From: a virus
Length of the DNA: 31,190 nt
Direction: 5' to 3' (one strand)
Virus record (IMG/VR): IMGVR_UViG_3300024255_000097
Location: 1-31,190 of that record
A program made the position numbers and the translations under genes. This document shows, one piece after another, positions 7,858 through 16,795 of this stretch; position 1 is the first letter of the stretch, and each line of letters opens with the position of its first letter. The notes under the pieces are model-generated. The model ran no database searches, had not been told where the DNA came from, and worked only from the letters and a program-made list of their open reading frames with translations.

Positions 7858-8750
7858 GAACTATTTTTCTGAGCTTTTTCAGCTTTAGCCTTTTGCATTT
7901 TTATTATAGTTTCCTCGTCAACTGTAGCATGAACATCGGCTTGCGCCATTCTTGCTATGCTACCTTTAAATACGTAACTACCACAATGCATTAGCTCTAT
8001 CATAGGTAATGCCCATATGTCCATACCTAGATTTCTACAATACTCGGAGAACATGTAGTCTTCCGATAGATACCTGTTTTGGTCATTTATAATACAATCA
8101 AAGAAAGCATGAATCTTCTCATTTAAAGCAAACTCTCCTTCTCTTAAATGGTCAGGAGTATATAGTAACTCGGGGTGAGCTTCTGCATACTCTTCAAAAA
8201 CACTTCTTTCTATTAACATAAATCCAGTAGCACCTTCTTTAATTTTTACTGGTTCATTGATAGGTGCTCTTCCATCAGGGTACTCATCAGGTAACGGATT
8301 AAATACCATATCCCCTCCTAATCTTTCTAGTTCCCATGGTTTTTCATCATACTCTCCTGACTTTGCTGCTTTCAATACTTTCTCCCAAGCAATAGTTTTC
8401 TTAGGATATAATGCACACATAATTCTATATAGTTCTGGTTTTTCTGTTACAATATGTAACATATACATCAAGTCCATTGCGCTCCAATGTATATCGCTAT
8501 CTATAAAAAGTAAATGCGTAGCATCTGATTTTAAAAAGTTTGCTACACAATAATTCCTTGCTCTAGTAATTAAAGATTCATTAAACAAATAATAAATCTG
8601 AATAGGTATTCCGTACTGCATTGCTACATTTGTTGTGTCCATTAAAGATTTTGTGTATAGACCATGACACATACCTCCATACATTGGAGTTGCAAGAAAT
8701 ATCTTCATCTGCCTCATTTTTTCTAAGTTAAGTTGTACTTCTACACTCAT
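7854..8750 (-). CDS. Glycosyltransferase-like protein (GT-A type)
   Basis: A 298-residue protein resembling phage GT-A glycosyltransferases. The N-terminal strand is MKIFLATPMYGG, followed by an alpha/beta region, and the metal/nucleotide-sugar motif D84-S-D86 lies in LLFIDSDIHW. Later elements are KEGATGFMLIERSVF and a Glu-Asp pair in RYLSEDYMFSEYC, as in related transferases. Donor and acceptor are unknown, and DNA bases, glycans or proteins are all possible. The ATG at 8750 overlaps the helicase stop (ATGA) with GAGG upstream. ATGs at codons 12 and 15 are alternatives. It is the last gene of the long primase-polymerase unit. Confidence 0.7.
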   Translation of the reverse strand: MSVEVQLNLEKMRQMKIFLATPMYGGMCHGLYTKSLMDTTNVAMQYGIPIQIYYLFNESLITRARNYCVANFLKSDATHLLFIDSDIHWSAMDLMYMLHIVTEKPELYRIMCALYPKKTIAWEKVLKAAKSGEYDEKPWELERLGGDMVFNPLPDEYPDGRAPINEPVKIKEGATGFMLIERSVFEEYAEAHPELLYTPDHLREGEFALNEKIHAFFDCIINDQNRYLSEDYMFSEYCRNLGMDIWALPMIELMHCGSYVFKGSIARMAQADVHATVDEETIIKMQKAKAEKAQKNSS

Positions 8751-10027
8751 AATATTTTTACCTCGTAATCTTGTTTTATATAGTAGCCCATTCTAGCATT
8801 TGCTTGTCGAGCTGCTGTTTTTCCTTTTAAATGTATATCAACCACTACTGGTTGTTGTTTTCCTTCTTTATCTCTTATAACCCTACCAATTAACTGTGTA
8901 AGAAGGGGGTCATTATTGACTGGAGTACCTAGTACTAGGCAACTCAAATCATTCAAAGATATGCCTTCAGAAAAGATTGACTGTGTTCCAAATAAAATAT
9001 TTTTATCTTCTTTTATTAGTTGCATAGTATTTTCTCTTTCTTCAAAATCCATATCTCCAGTGATTGATACTGCATTATCCCCGCACAATCTTGCACAGGC
9101 TTTTAGAAATGCAACTCTATCTGATACTACTAATACTTTGTGCCCTAGTGCTGCATACTTTGATGCAATCAGAGCTACGCTATGTACATATTCTTCATTG
9201 TACGCTAGATGATTTATACGTTCTGCCCATGGAGTATACGCCCCATCAAGAAATATTACATCTGACTTTACAATATGAATCTTTGGTATTAAATAGTTCT
9301 CTTTAGGCGGTTTAAATACATTGTGCCCAAAGTAATCTCTAAACACCACATGACGCCCATCTTTTCGTTCTAGTGTTCCTGTGAGGCCTATCTTATAACG
9401 AGCAGGCATTTCATCTACAATTCGTGTAAAAGTTGGACTGCTGACGTGGTGCATTTCATCTAAAATAACTGTCCCGAATATCTTTTTAATGTCAGTCATT
9501 TTTCGGTATAAACTCTGAATATTCCCAATAACTATAGGAGCATTAGTGTTAAAGTCTCCACTACCTATTCTGCCTGGTTTAATTCCAAAGCATTTTTCTA
9601 CCTCTTTTTCCCACTGATTTCTTAAGTTAGTTGTGTGGGTAACAACTAATGTTTTCTGACCAAGCTTCGCTGCGATAGCTAAACCTGTAAATGTCTTGCC
9701 CCAACTTACCCATGCGTTTACTATAGCATTGTCATCTATCTCGTCATGAACCGCTTTTTGGGAAGGTCGTAAATCAAACTTAAAATCTGCATGTTCTGTT
9801 GGTGAGGTAACACGCTTATCGATTACTTCGTAATCATCTGGTATTAAATCCACTCTTCCAATAGGTATGGAGATTAAACCTTCTTTTATGTATCTAATTG
9901 TTTTAAATACTAAAGGAGGGTCTTGAGGCATACGAGCAGGAATTGTATAAGTAAGTTCCTTCTCGATAGAATTATGTGTTTCTTTATTTACTTCTAAATA
10001 TATTCTGTTACTAAGAACTGCTTTCAT
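8747..10027 (-). CDS. SF2 DNA helicase (UvsW / T5 D10-like)
   Basis: A 426-residue superfamily 2 helicase with a RecG/UvsW-like layout. An N-terminal extension of about 90 residues precedes the motor. Motif I reads AWVSWGKTF, Walker A with Ser replacing the usual second-position Gly. Motif II is DEMHH near residue 188, motif III is GLTGTLERKDG, and motif VI is QLIGRVIRDKEGK. Phage members of this family unwind branched structures and help switch from origin to recombination-dependent replication. It overlaps the nucleotidyltransferase gene by 17 bases at its start. Confidence 0.9.
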   Translation of the reverse strand: MKAVLSNRIYLEVNKETHNSIEKELTYTIPARMPQDPPLVFKTIRYIKEGLISIPIGRVDLIPDDYEVIDKRVTSPTEHADFKFDLRPSQKAVHDEIDDNAIVNAWVSWGKTFTGLAIAAKLGQKTLVVTHTTNLRNQWEKEVEKCFGIKPGRIGSGDFNTNAPIVIGNIQSLYRKMTDIKKIFGTVILDEMHHVSSPTFTRIVDEMPARYKIGLTGTLERKDGRHVVFRDYFGHNVFKPPKENYLIPKIHIVKSDVIFLDGAYTPWAERINHLAYNEEYVHSVALIASKYAALGHKVLVVSDRVAFLKACARLCGDNAVSITGDMDFEERENTMQLIKEDKNILFGTQSIFSEGISLNDLSCLVLGTPVNNDPLLTQLIGRVIRDKEGKQQPVVVDIHLKGKTAARQANARMGYYIKQDYEVKIL

Positions 10028-10427
10028 GTATCTTATTTCTCAAATTCGTACTAGAAAAAGAGTGCTGTCTACTTGTGTAAAAAATCTCATGCAGTCCTTT
10101 GCCTGTAAAATGTCTGTCGACATAATCCTCTCCGACAAATCGAAGATGTATTTCTGTAGCCTCTAGTAAGTCTAGTAGACTTTGTTCTGTATCATATGGA
10201 ATAATTTCGTCTATGTACTTCACTGCTCGTAGTTGTATATATCTTTCAAATACAGATTGAACAGGTATATTCTTTTCTTGTCTATCTAGACTAGGGTCTG
10301 TCTGTAATCCTACTATTAAATAGTCGCAGTTTTCTTTTGCTTCTTTGAGCATTACTATATGCCCTGCATGAAGTAAGTCAAAGGCTCCACAAGTAAATCC
10401 TATTGATAACTTTTCAGTGTTTCCCAA
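10011..10427 (-). CDS. HIGH-type nucleotidyltransferase (cytidylyltransferase-like)
   Basis: A protein of about 138 residues with GFTCGAFDLLHAGH, where HAGH is the HxGH nucleotide-binding signature, and with SSTNLRNKI near the C-terminus, the (I)SSTxLR block. These define the glycerol-3-phosphate cytidylyltransferase / FAD synthetase / PPAT superfamily. It would transfer a nucleotidyl group from CTP or ATP to a phosphorylated substrate, releasing pyrophosphate. A TTG at 10427 with GGAGG eight bases upstream is the better start. The in-frame ATG at 10442 itself forms part of that GGAGG and has no site of its own. It overlaps the end of the asparagine synthetase gene, which suggests a shared pathway. 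Confidence 0.86.
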   Translation of the reverse strand: MGNTEKLSIGFTCGAFDLLHAGHIVMLKEAKENCDYLIVGLQTDPSLDRQEKNIPVQSVFERYIQLRAVKYIDEIIPYDTEQSLLDLLEATEIHLRFVGEDYVDRHFTGKGLHEIFYTSRQHSFSSTNLRNKIHESSS

Positions 10428-11914
10428 TCTTGATTCCTCCATTTTTGTTGTAATTTTTTTATATTATTGTTCCAAGGACTTGACCACCCTGTTTTTTGTT
10501 TTCTGTTTCGTACATGCTCAGGCAACATATCACCTAGTAAATCTCTTAAAATATACTTATATGTTCCTTTAGGATAATCGGGGTGTGTTTTGAACTTAAT
10601 TTCTCCATCTTGCTCAAATATCCATCTTACAAAATCTTGTTGTAAAAATACAGGTCTTGACTCCATACCAAACATACCACAGGTCTGGTCAGCTGCAAGT
10701 ACGTTTTGTTCTGATGTTACTAATAAATCATAAAATAAACCATTATTCCAGTGGTCTGTTTTATGCCATATTTTATTCGGAGTCCAGTTCATCTTTTCTG
10801 CTCTTTTTACTGTCTCATCATCGTACCCTTCTTCAAATCTTTTGTCGTGATGATAATATCCTGTGAATAACTCGTCTGCACTATCTCCTGTAAGTATGAC
10901 CTTACACCCATCTTCAGAAGCAGTCTTTGCTAATAAAAATCTAGGTGCTTGTCTTAGTCTATCAGTCCAAGGAAAGTGAGTATAATTCATCCACATCTTA
11001 CCATAATGCTCTACATTTTCTTCATGTAGAGTTGCAACTTTATATGGTATATTCCATTCTTTGCAAGTCTGTATCGCCATCTTAGATTCATTTCTAAAAG
11101 TATTATGGTCTTGTATAGACCCTTTCTTTTCATCATATGCCAATATATAAGCTGTAAGGTCTAATCCCATATCTTTTACAGCTGCCAAAGCAAACGTACT
11201 ATCTAGTCCGCCACTTAAAAATATTCCTGTTTTTTGTTTATTCTTAGCAATAGATTGTATACTTGTTATTAATTTTTCTCTAACTCTTTCCTTTTTAAAT
11301 CTTCTAGATTCTATTCTATAATAATCCCATAAATTTTTATGTACTCTTTCTCCTGGATTATTTAAGTCAAACTTAAAGGTCTGACCAGGTGCTACTTTCC
11401 AAGTATTTTGGTACGGACAACTTGTTCCCTGCCATATAGGATTAAACAAGAAAGAAGGTTTGTGTTTTTCATCAACTTTTTTATGTACCATACTTCTTAA
11501 ACTTGTACTAAACATCCACTCTGTTGGAGATAGCATTTGAAACCATAGAGGCTTAGCACCAAAGTGGTCTCTTGTTACTAGTAGTTCGTTCTTCTCTATA
11601 TTTAGATATGCAACTGCGCCATGCCAATTATTATACTCTAAGAAACGTATGCCATATCTATCCATACCTTCTCCTAGCCAAGCAGTATCATTCTCTATTG
11701 GACAGTTATACATTTCGCCATTGAATACTAATACATTTCCTTTCTTTGTTGTGTAAGGCTGTATTGTTTTACTACCATTTATATCTAGCAAAACATGTCC
11801 CATTTCTAATCCTTGACCTTTCCACATAGAAACCGCGTCAGGGCCTCGATGCCTTTGTCTGATAAGTGCTTCTCTAACTACACCTGATTTATTTGATACT
11901 ACGAATCCGCACAT
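10400..11914 (-). CDS. Glutamine-hydrolysing asparagine synthetase-like amidotransferase
   Basis: A 504-residue AsnB-type enzyme. The N-terminal glutaminase begins MCGFVV, so Cys2 becomes the nucleophile after Met removal. RHRGPDA and FNGEMYN bind glutamine. The synthetase domain carries the PP-loop SGGLDS near residue 232 and DSADELFTGYY further on. The canonical reaction forms asparagine from aspartate, glutamine and ATP, but many relatives amidate other carboxylates. In a replication operon next to a nucleotidyltransferase, the substrate may be something other than free aspartate (inference). The start overlaps the preceding stop (TAATG). Confidence 0.92.
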   Translation of the reverse strand: MCGFVVSNKSGVVREALIRQRHRGPDAVSMWKGQGLEMGHVLLDINGSKTIQPYTTKKGNVLVFNGEMYNCPIENDTAWLGEGMDRYGIRFLEYNNWHGAVAYLNIEKNELLVTRDHFGAKPLWFQMLSPTEWMFSTSLRSMVHKKVDEKHKPSFLFNPIWQGTSCPYQNTWKVAPGQTFKFDLNNPGERVHKNLWDYYRIESRRFKKERVREKLITSIQSIAKNKQKTGIFLSGGLDSTFALAAVKDMGLDLTAYILAYDEKKGSIQDHNTFRNESKMAIQTCKEWNIPYKVATLHEENVEHYGKMWMNYTHFPWTDRLRQAPRFLLAKTASEDGCKVILTGDSADELFTGYYHHDKRFEEGYDDETVKRAEKMNWTPNKIWHKTDHWNNGLFYDLLVTSEQNVLAADQTCGMFGMESRPVFLQQDFVRWIFEQDGEIKFKTHPDYPKGTYKYILRDLLGDMLPEHVRNRKQKTGWSSPWNNNIKKLQQKWRNQDWETLKSYQ

Positions 11915-12162
11915 TAGTCAATGTCCACCATGGTTTTCCATTCTAGTATTGTCGTAAGGAGTAAGTCTTCCCATTTCTGAAACTCTACATCCCATACTAT
12001 AAGTCTATCTCCAGACTGTCTAGATATATGATTAGGTAAAGGTAAATAGTTTTTAGAAAGAGTGTATTCTCTATTGTATATTTCTCCACTTTTTAGAGAT
12101 TCAAAAGTTATCAAAACTATTCTACTCTCTAATTTCTTTTTTAATTTTTCAATGTCTACCAT
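11914..12162 (-). CDS. Small DUF2693-like protein
   Basis: An 82-residue protein. The middle (RIVLITFESLKSGEIYNREY) and end (LIVWDVEFQKWEDLLLTTI) resemble small phage proteins grouped as DUF2693, which look like a compact beta fold. The function is unknown. The start is well supported: the ATG follows GGAGAATAAT, where the GGAG site lies in the last codons of the upstream oxygenase gene. The 90-residue protein at 26711-26983 has a comparable layout and may be a distant relative. Confidence 0.6.
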   Translation of the reverse strand: MVDIEKLKKKLESRIVLITFESLKSGEIYNREYTLSKNYLPLPNHISRQSGDRLIVWDVEFQKWEDLLLTTILEWKTMVDID

Positions 12163-12163
12163 A

Positions 12164-12775
12164 TTATTCTCCAGGTGGCCAATCGGGCCAGCATCGACCC
12201 ATAGGGTCAGTTATTAATTCTTCTCTTTTAAATGTAAGCCAACGAGGCTCTTCATATCCTGGTGGTTTTTCGTACCAAATATCAAATGCCATACTGATTC
12301 TGTGTGTTTTTGTTTTATTCACAGGAACTGCGTGAGGGAATCTACAATCAAAAAATGTTAATGTACCTGGTGTATTTTCTACTGTACCTATTCCTTCATA
12401 CCAAGTACCTGGTTTTGTATTTCCTGATATAAATAAGTTTGCGGCATAAAATTTATTGTGACTTTTCATTCCTGCATGAACATGTTTACTTAATTTTTCC
12501 CCTTCTCTTACTATGTTACACCAACATTGAATATACAATTCATTATAAGATTCTAGTGCTTTCATATTAAAAAATCTATCAGGTAAGTCTAATGAAGCAA
12601 CTGCATCATTTTGTAACCAGTTATATACATGATACTGACTTGTAAGTGCAGGATAAAATCTATGTATATTATCATTTGGTATACCTAATATTTGGTCTTC
12701 GTCTCTTTCAATGACTTCTTCTAGTCTTTGTACTTCATAAGGATTGACAAAGTTATGTATATTTAAATGTATCAT
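12164..12775 (-). CDS. 2OG-Fe(II) oxygenase-like protein with HxH motif
   Basis: A 203-residue protein with the order of elements expected for a 2-oxoglutarate/Fe(II) dioxygenase. The first metal-binding position is in LSKHVHAG (His98-x-His100), the distal His148 is in CRFPHAVPVN, and Arg159 in THRISMAFDI would bind 2-oxoglutarate. The usual HxD is HxH here, so either His100 substitutes for Asp or catalysis is altered. PGTLTFFDCRFPHAV and RISMAFDIWY are close in style to phage and bacterial members that hydroxylate proteins or small molecules. The substrate is unknown. ATGA overlap with the upstream gene. Confidence 0.72.
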   Translation of the reverse strand: MIHLNIHNFVNPYEVQRLEEVIERDEDQILGIPNDNIHRFYPALTSQYHVYNWLQNDAVASLDLPDRFFNMKALESYNELYIQCWCNIVREGEKLSKHVHAGMKSHNKFYAANLFISGNTKPGTWYEGIGTVENTPGTLTFFDCRFPHAVPVNKTKTHRISMAFDIWYEKPPGYEEPRWLTFKREELITDPMGRCWPDWPPGE

Positions 12776-13266
12776 ACGTTTCTTTTTCTGTTTTTCTTTT
12801 TAGTTTCGCTATATTCCCATAAAGTCCAAGGCATATTTTTTACATACAAAACTCCGCACCATTTTGCATTAGTTGGTTGCGGAGTAAGTGTCTTTAATGT
12901 TATAGCCAAGTCACGACATCTTATGGTTCTAATACCTTGTTTTTCTTTTATAGAAGCTATCTTATGATATTTTATTGTTCCTATTGGTTTTAACTCTTTA
13001 TAATAATATGTACCTTCGGTATCTATAAAATGCTTCCCTCTATGTTTATATACATTACTAGGTTCGTTTATTTGTCTATGTAAAGGATATAAACTTTTCA
13101 TTGGTGTTTGTAGCCTTCTATGTCCTATAGTTTTTCCTAACATATTTCTATCATCTACTACTTCGTCATTAATCCATACTAAACCATCTACTAGTTCTGG
13201 TTCTTCTGAAAGAACATACATAGGAAACTTACATAACGTCAATGTTGTCTGTACGTACATTGCCAC
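12772..13266 (-). CDS. Unknown phage protein
   Basis: A protein of about 164 residues that I do not recognise. It is rich in basic residues at the C-terminus (ETKKKNRKRNV) and contains QINEPSNVYKHRGKHFIDTEG and WCGVLYVKNMPWTLWEYS. There is no membrane segment or nucleotide motif. A GTG at 13266 has GAGG six bases upstream and is preferred. The ATG at 13260 is the alternative. It lies between the polymerase and oxygenase genes and overlaps both neighbours. Confidence 0.7.
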   Translation of the reverse strand: MAMYVQTTLTLCKFPMYVLSEEPELVDGLVWINDEVVDDRNMLGKTIGHRRLQTPMKSLYPLHRQINEPSNVYKHRGKHFIDTEGTYYYKELKPIGTIKYHKIASIKEKQGIRTIRCRDLAITLKTLTPQPTNAKWCGVLYVKNMPWTLWEYSETKKKNRKRNV

Positions 13267-13705
13267 CAAAAACCTCTTGTGTTGTTACTACTTTTCTTTG
13301 AACTTGACTTTTACCCCAATATTTATCATACCCTAACTTTAATGCTTCAAACTTTAAATTTGTGTATACTGCTAAGTGAGGCCCGACAATATCTATAGGT
13401 TTAGTTACATCACATATTGCGGAATGTACTTTCCATCCATTTATACTTACATGAAAAGGGTCAAAACCCCAAACATATACTGATTTCCAGTTAGGGCCTG
13501 ACACAGTTGTTTTGTCATTTACTATTTGCATTATTCCTAATTTATATTTTTTCTCTTTAAGCGCATTATCAAATACTGTTAAAAGAGGTTGCATAAACTC
13601 ACTTATGTTTGGGTCTTTTAGAGTCGTTTGTTTACGACCACACTTTTCCCATACATCTTTCATATAGTCAGTATCACAATACCAATTTATCTCATGAAAT
13701 GCCAT
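13229..13705 (-). CDS. Unknown phage protein following DNA polymerase
   Basis: A 158-residue protein when started at the ATG at 13705 (MAFHEINWYC). A TTG four codons upstream is less likely. No known motif is seen. It has many aromatic residues (WYCDTDYMKDVWEK, YVWGFDPFHVSINGW) and a mixed alpha/beta pattern. It overlaps the polymerase gene by 14 bases and the next gene by about 38, so it is part of the primase-polymerase transcript. Function unknown. Confidence 0.7.
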   Translation of the reverse strand: MAFHEINWYCDTDYMKDVWEKCGRKQTTLKDPNISEFMQPLLTVFDNALKEKKYKLGIMQIVNDKTTVSGPNWKSVYVWGFDPFHVSINGWKVHSAICDVTKPIDIVGPHLAVYTNLKFEALKLGYDKYWGKSQVQRKVVTTQEVFGGNVRTDNIDVM

Positions 13706-15953
13706 ATAATTTCTCAAACTTTCCTAATGAATAGTCGTCTGCAACATCAAAGTCACATCCAACTGGAGCGCCTGGGATTGATAATCCTCTATCTTTTTGT
13801 ATAAACTCTTGAAGCTTTTCTGAATAATGTTCTATCTCATCTTCAGGCACTTCTGCTAGTACGGAATCGTGAACAAGTGCAAATATCTTCGCTTTCATAC
13901 CTGTCTTTTCTATATATCTTTGCATATCTATACCGCCCATAAGGTTAATATCAGATGCAACAGATTGTACTAAGAAGTTGATTCCACTACGCACTTCATG
14001 TGAGGCGATTCCTTTGTCCTGTGAATGGACATCAGGTAATCTTCTCTTTCTGCCAAACCTACTGTAAACAAATCCATTCGCTTGAATAAATTTCTTTTGG
14101 TTGTCTAGCCATTCACGAAGTTTAGGGAACGCCTCGAAATAATCTTTGATAGTATTTGCTGCGTCTTGCATACTGAAGTATTCTCCACTATCCTTTGTTA
14201 CTTGTTCACTAATCTTTTTCGGTCCCGCTCCATACATGATACCAAAGGTAACAGCTTTTGCTTGTTGTCTTTGTGCACCAAAGTTTGTTGCTATGTCGTC
14301 AACATCCCCTGGCAGTCTGAATACTTGTTTCGCAATCGTACTATGAAAATTACCACCAGACTTAAATACATTCATAAGTCCTTTGTCATCTGCAAGTACA
14401 GCCGCACAGTATACCTCTGCTGTTGTTAAGTCCATCGCAACTATTTTGTTTCCAGCTTTTGCTTTGATACAACCTTTTACGGTGGGATTATCTCTTGGAA
14501 GCTGTTGCATATTCAGTTTACCACTACTACTCAATCTACCACTGGTTGTACCATGAAGATTGAAACCTGTACGAAGTCTACCATCTCTATCTAGGTTTGG
14601 TATAATTTTATCAAGATATGTATTCTTAATTTTAACTTTTTGACGAACTTCAAGAATATGTTTTGGTACTCCATGTTCTTCTGCAAGATTACCAAGTACT
14701 TCAGCATCTGTGCTGAGTGCACCCGTTGCGGTTTTCTTGTCAGATTTAAGTCCACAATAATCAAATAATAAAGTTCTAAGTTGTAGTGTACTATTTGGAT
14801 TGAATCCTTGATTATCTGCAATAAATCTTTTTACTTCAGGAAACTCATTCAAAGCTTGAACTGCTGTGTCAATGTCTTCGCCCATACGCTTCTGTCCAAA
14901 TTCTAGACGAGTCTTGTCGAATGGAACACCATTGCTCTCAATACATTTTAGAAATCTACAACCTTCTATTAATATTCTTTTGTATACTCCATATAGTTTG
15001 TCATTTGTTTTCAATGCTTTTTCAAACTTTTCAAATAGTAAGTACGTTACAATAGCGTCCATACCAGCATAGTTCTGCATAACATCAAAGGGAACCATAC
15101 TATAATCAAATGAATCTTTGAGTATACCTGTTCTTTTCTTGAAGTCTGCAATCCAGTTTGAGAGTTCTGCTTCATAGTCTCCATATGGAGTATGCTTGAT
15201 TGCTAGTGTCTTCAAGCCATGTGTGCCTGGTCTTTCATCAAACATATAGTGCATAAGCATAGTGTCTTCAAACTGTGGAAACTCAAAGTTGAAATGATAC
15301 TCAAACCATTGTAAGTCAAACTTTGCATTATGAAAGACGACTCTTTTCTTGTTGAATATTTCCTGCATGAGTCTTTCTGATTCTTCATCCATGCAATCAC
15401 AGTCTCCATAGATACCATGCTCAGGTTCATATGACATAGAGAATCCTAGCATATAGCCATCACGACAATATAGTGCTGAAGTCTCTGAGTCAAGTGCAAT
15501 AAAATCGCCTGGTGCATCTAGTGCTTTCTGTAACCAAGCGTTTAATTCTTCTGTGTCTTGTATGCCATAACATTTATCTTTTGGTATGGTCATTTGTTGT
15601 AGTTCTCCGCTAACATATCCCGTTATGCTCTCAACGGCTTCCTCGAACGACTTCTTTGCTTCTGGTCTGAACTTTATCATTGCGGGATTGATTATTGCCA
15701 AAAACTTAGAATCAACAACTTTTCCATTGTACTCAGTTATTGATGTCTTTTTTGTAAACATTTTGAAAGGTTCGGAACCCACAACTATGAGCCATTCGTA
15801 CGCATCAATATCGATTTCGATATCAACATCTCTTTTCAAAATTTTCTTCTTTGAACTATCTGAACACAGGGCAAACCTATCGAATTCAAACTCAAAGTAT
15901 TTATTCCAGTTCGTGCTGGACATTGTTGTTTCTATTAGTGCTACATTAGCCAT
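13692..15953 (-). CDS. polA: DNA polymerase, family A, with 3'-5' exonuclease
   Basis: The replicative polymerase of the phage, 753 residues. The proofreading domain shows DSETS near residue 155 (exo I), FHNAKFDLQWF (exo II) and YAGMDAIVTY (exo III). The polymerase domain shows motif A VAMDLTTAEVY near 505, motif B RQQAKAVTFGIMYG near 560-573, and motif C VHDSV near 692. There is no 5' nuclease domain, and that activity is a separate gene at 1986-2837. The position equivalent to E. coli Phe762 is Phe (in AVTFG). Motif A has DLTTAE in place of DYSQIE. It overlaps the primase gene by 8 bases and is co-transcribed with it. Confidence 0.97.
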   Translation of the reverse strand: MANVALIETTMSSTNWNKYFEFEFDRFALCSDSSKKKILKRDVDIEIDIDAYEWLIVVGSEPFKMFTKKTSITEYNGKVVDSKFLAIINPAMIKFRPEAKKSFEEAVESITGYVSGELQQMTIPKDKCYGIQDTEELNAWLQKALDAPGDFIALDSETSALYCRDGYMLGFSMSYEPEHGIYGDCDCMDEESERLMQEIFNKKRVVFHNAKFDLQWFEYHFNFEFPQFEDTMLMHYMFDERPGTHGLKTLAIKHTPYGDYEAELSNWIADFKKRTGILKDSFDYSMVPFDVMQNYAGMDAIVTYLLFEKFEKALKTNDKLYGVYKRILIEGCRFLKCIESNGVPFDKTRLEFGQKRMGEDIDTAVQALNEFPEVKRFIADNQGFNPNSTLQLRTLLFDYCGLKSDKKTATGALSTDAEVLGNLAEEHGVPKHILEVRQKVKIKNTYLDKIIPNLDRDGRLRTGFNLHGTTSGRLSSSGKLNMQQLPRDNPTVKGCIKAKAGNKIVAMDLTTAEVYCAAVLADDKGLMNVFKSGGNFHSTIAKQVFRLPGDVDDIATNFGAQRQQAKAVTFGIMYGAGPKKISEQVTKDSGEYFSMQDAANTIKDYFEAFPKLREWLDNQKKFIQANGFVYSRFGRKRRLPDVHSQDKGIASHEVRSGINFLVQSVASDINLMGGIDMQRYIEKTGMKAKIFALVHDSVLAEVPEDEIEHYSEKLQEFIQKDRGLSIPGAPVGCDFDVADDYSLGKFEKLYGIS

Positions 15954-16785
15954 ATAATTTTTCCTTTAATCTTTCTATCTCTGGTCTTGTTAAGTTGCCA
16001 GGGTCTATGTTATCTCGTAATTTTACTACTCTTGCAGACATCTCTAGTTTCTCTGCAAGGTCTTTGGCTTTCTCACCAGCCTGCCTTCCTGCTTCATCTC
16101 CATCAAACATGATATCTATACCAGTTATCCCTTGGAGTTTTAATAAACTAAGCTTAACCCAGTTTACCTGCTGTGTACCAAAACAACATACAGTATTCTT
16201 GAGCCCTTTATCCCATAAGTTAAGTGCATCAAAGATTCCTTCTACAAGGATAACTCTGTTTTGTATTGGTTTTACCTTAGCGGGACAGAAAGGCATTTCC
16301 ACTCCGTTAGGGTAAATGTAATATTTGTTAGGATTGAAGTCATCTATGCTTCTGCCTATTAAAGCCACCGTCTTGCCTGTGATATCTCGTATCGGAAAGA
16401 TGATGCGATTCTCAAACTTAGGAACGTTCCATGTGAACGCATCCCATTTAGCGAGAGTTTCTTCGGAAATATTCCGAATACCACCACCTTTCCACGATAG
16501 TCTATCCTTTGGGAGTTGGATACCGACAGTTGCTGACCTGACTTTGTTGATTGATTCTTTAATTCTGTGCATACGAACTTCTAGTGGAGAAGCAGGTGCA
16601 CCAAAGTATGTAAACAGATTACCTTTATAACCGCATGAGAAACAATTGAACACGCCAGTTACCCTATCTATACGCATAGACGGATTACTGTCATCATGTT
16701 CTGGATTAAGGCAAGACACTACGGCATCTTGTCCGCTTATGCGATAATCAATTTTCTTCTCTCTTAATAAGTCTTCTGCTATCAT
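15946..16785 (-). CDS. DNA primase (DnaG-like, zinc-binding + TOPRIM)
   Basis: A 279-residue primase. The N-terminal zinc finger has Cys25, His30, Cys48 and Cys51 (CHC2 type). The TOPRIM domain shows VILVEGIFDALNL near residue 185 and MFDGDEAGRQAG near 230, holding the catalytic Glu and the DxD-like metal ligands. The helicase is a separate gene at 19865-21226, so the T7 gp4 fusion is split here. It is the first gene after the promoter at 16796-16824. The predicted leader is only about four bases and no ribosome binding site is visible, so translation may be near-leaderless. Confidence 0.94.
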   Translation of the reverse strand: MIAEDLLREKKIDYRISGQDAVVSCLNPEHDDSNPSMRIDRVTGVFNCFSCGYKGNLFTYFGAPASPLEVRMHRIKESINKVRSATVGIQLPKDRLSWKGGGIRNISEETLAKWDAFTWNVPKFENRIIFPIRDITGKTVALIGRSIDDFNPNKYYIYPNGVEMPFCPAKVKPIQNRVILVEGIFDALNLWDKGLKNTVCCFGTQQVNWVKLSLLKLQGITGIDIMFDGDEAGRQAGEKAKDLAEKLEMSARVVKLRDNIDPGNLTRPEIERLKEKLYG

Positions 16786-16795
16786 AATTAAATAT

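Noticed and set aside
15586-15957. Plus-strand open frame of 123 codons, and similar long plus-strand frames at 24154-24624 and 25400-25732.
   Set aside because: They lie wholly opposite well-identified genes (polymerase, carbamoyltransferase, ligase), show no recognisable protein features and lack plus-strand promoters.
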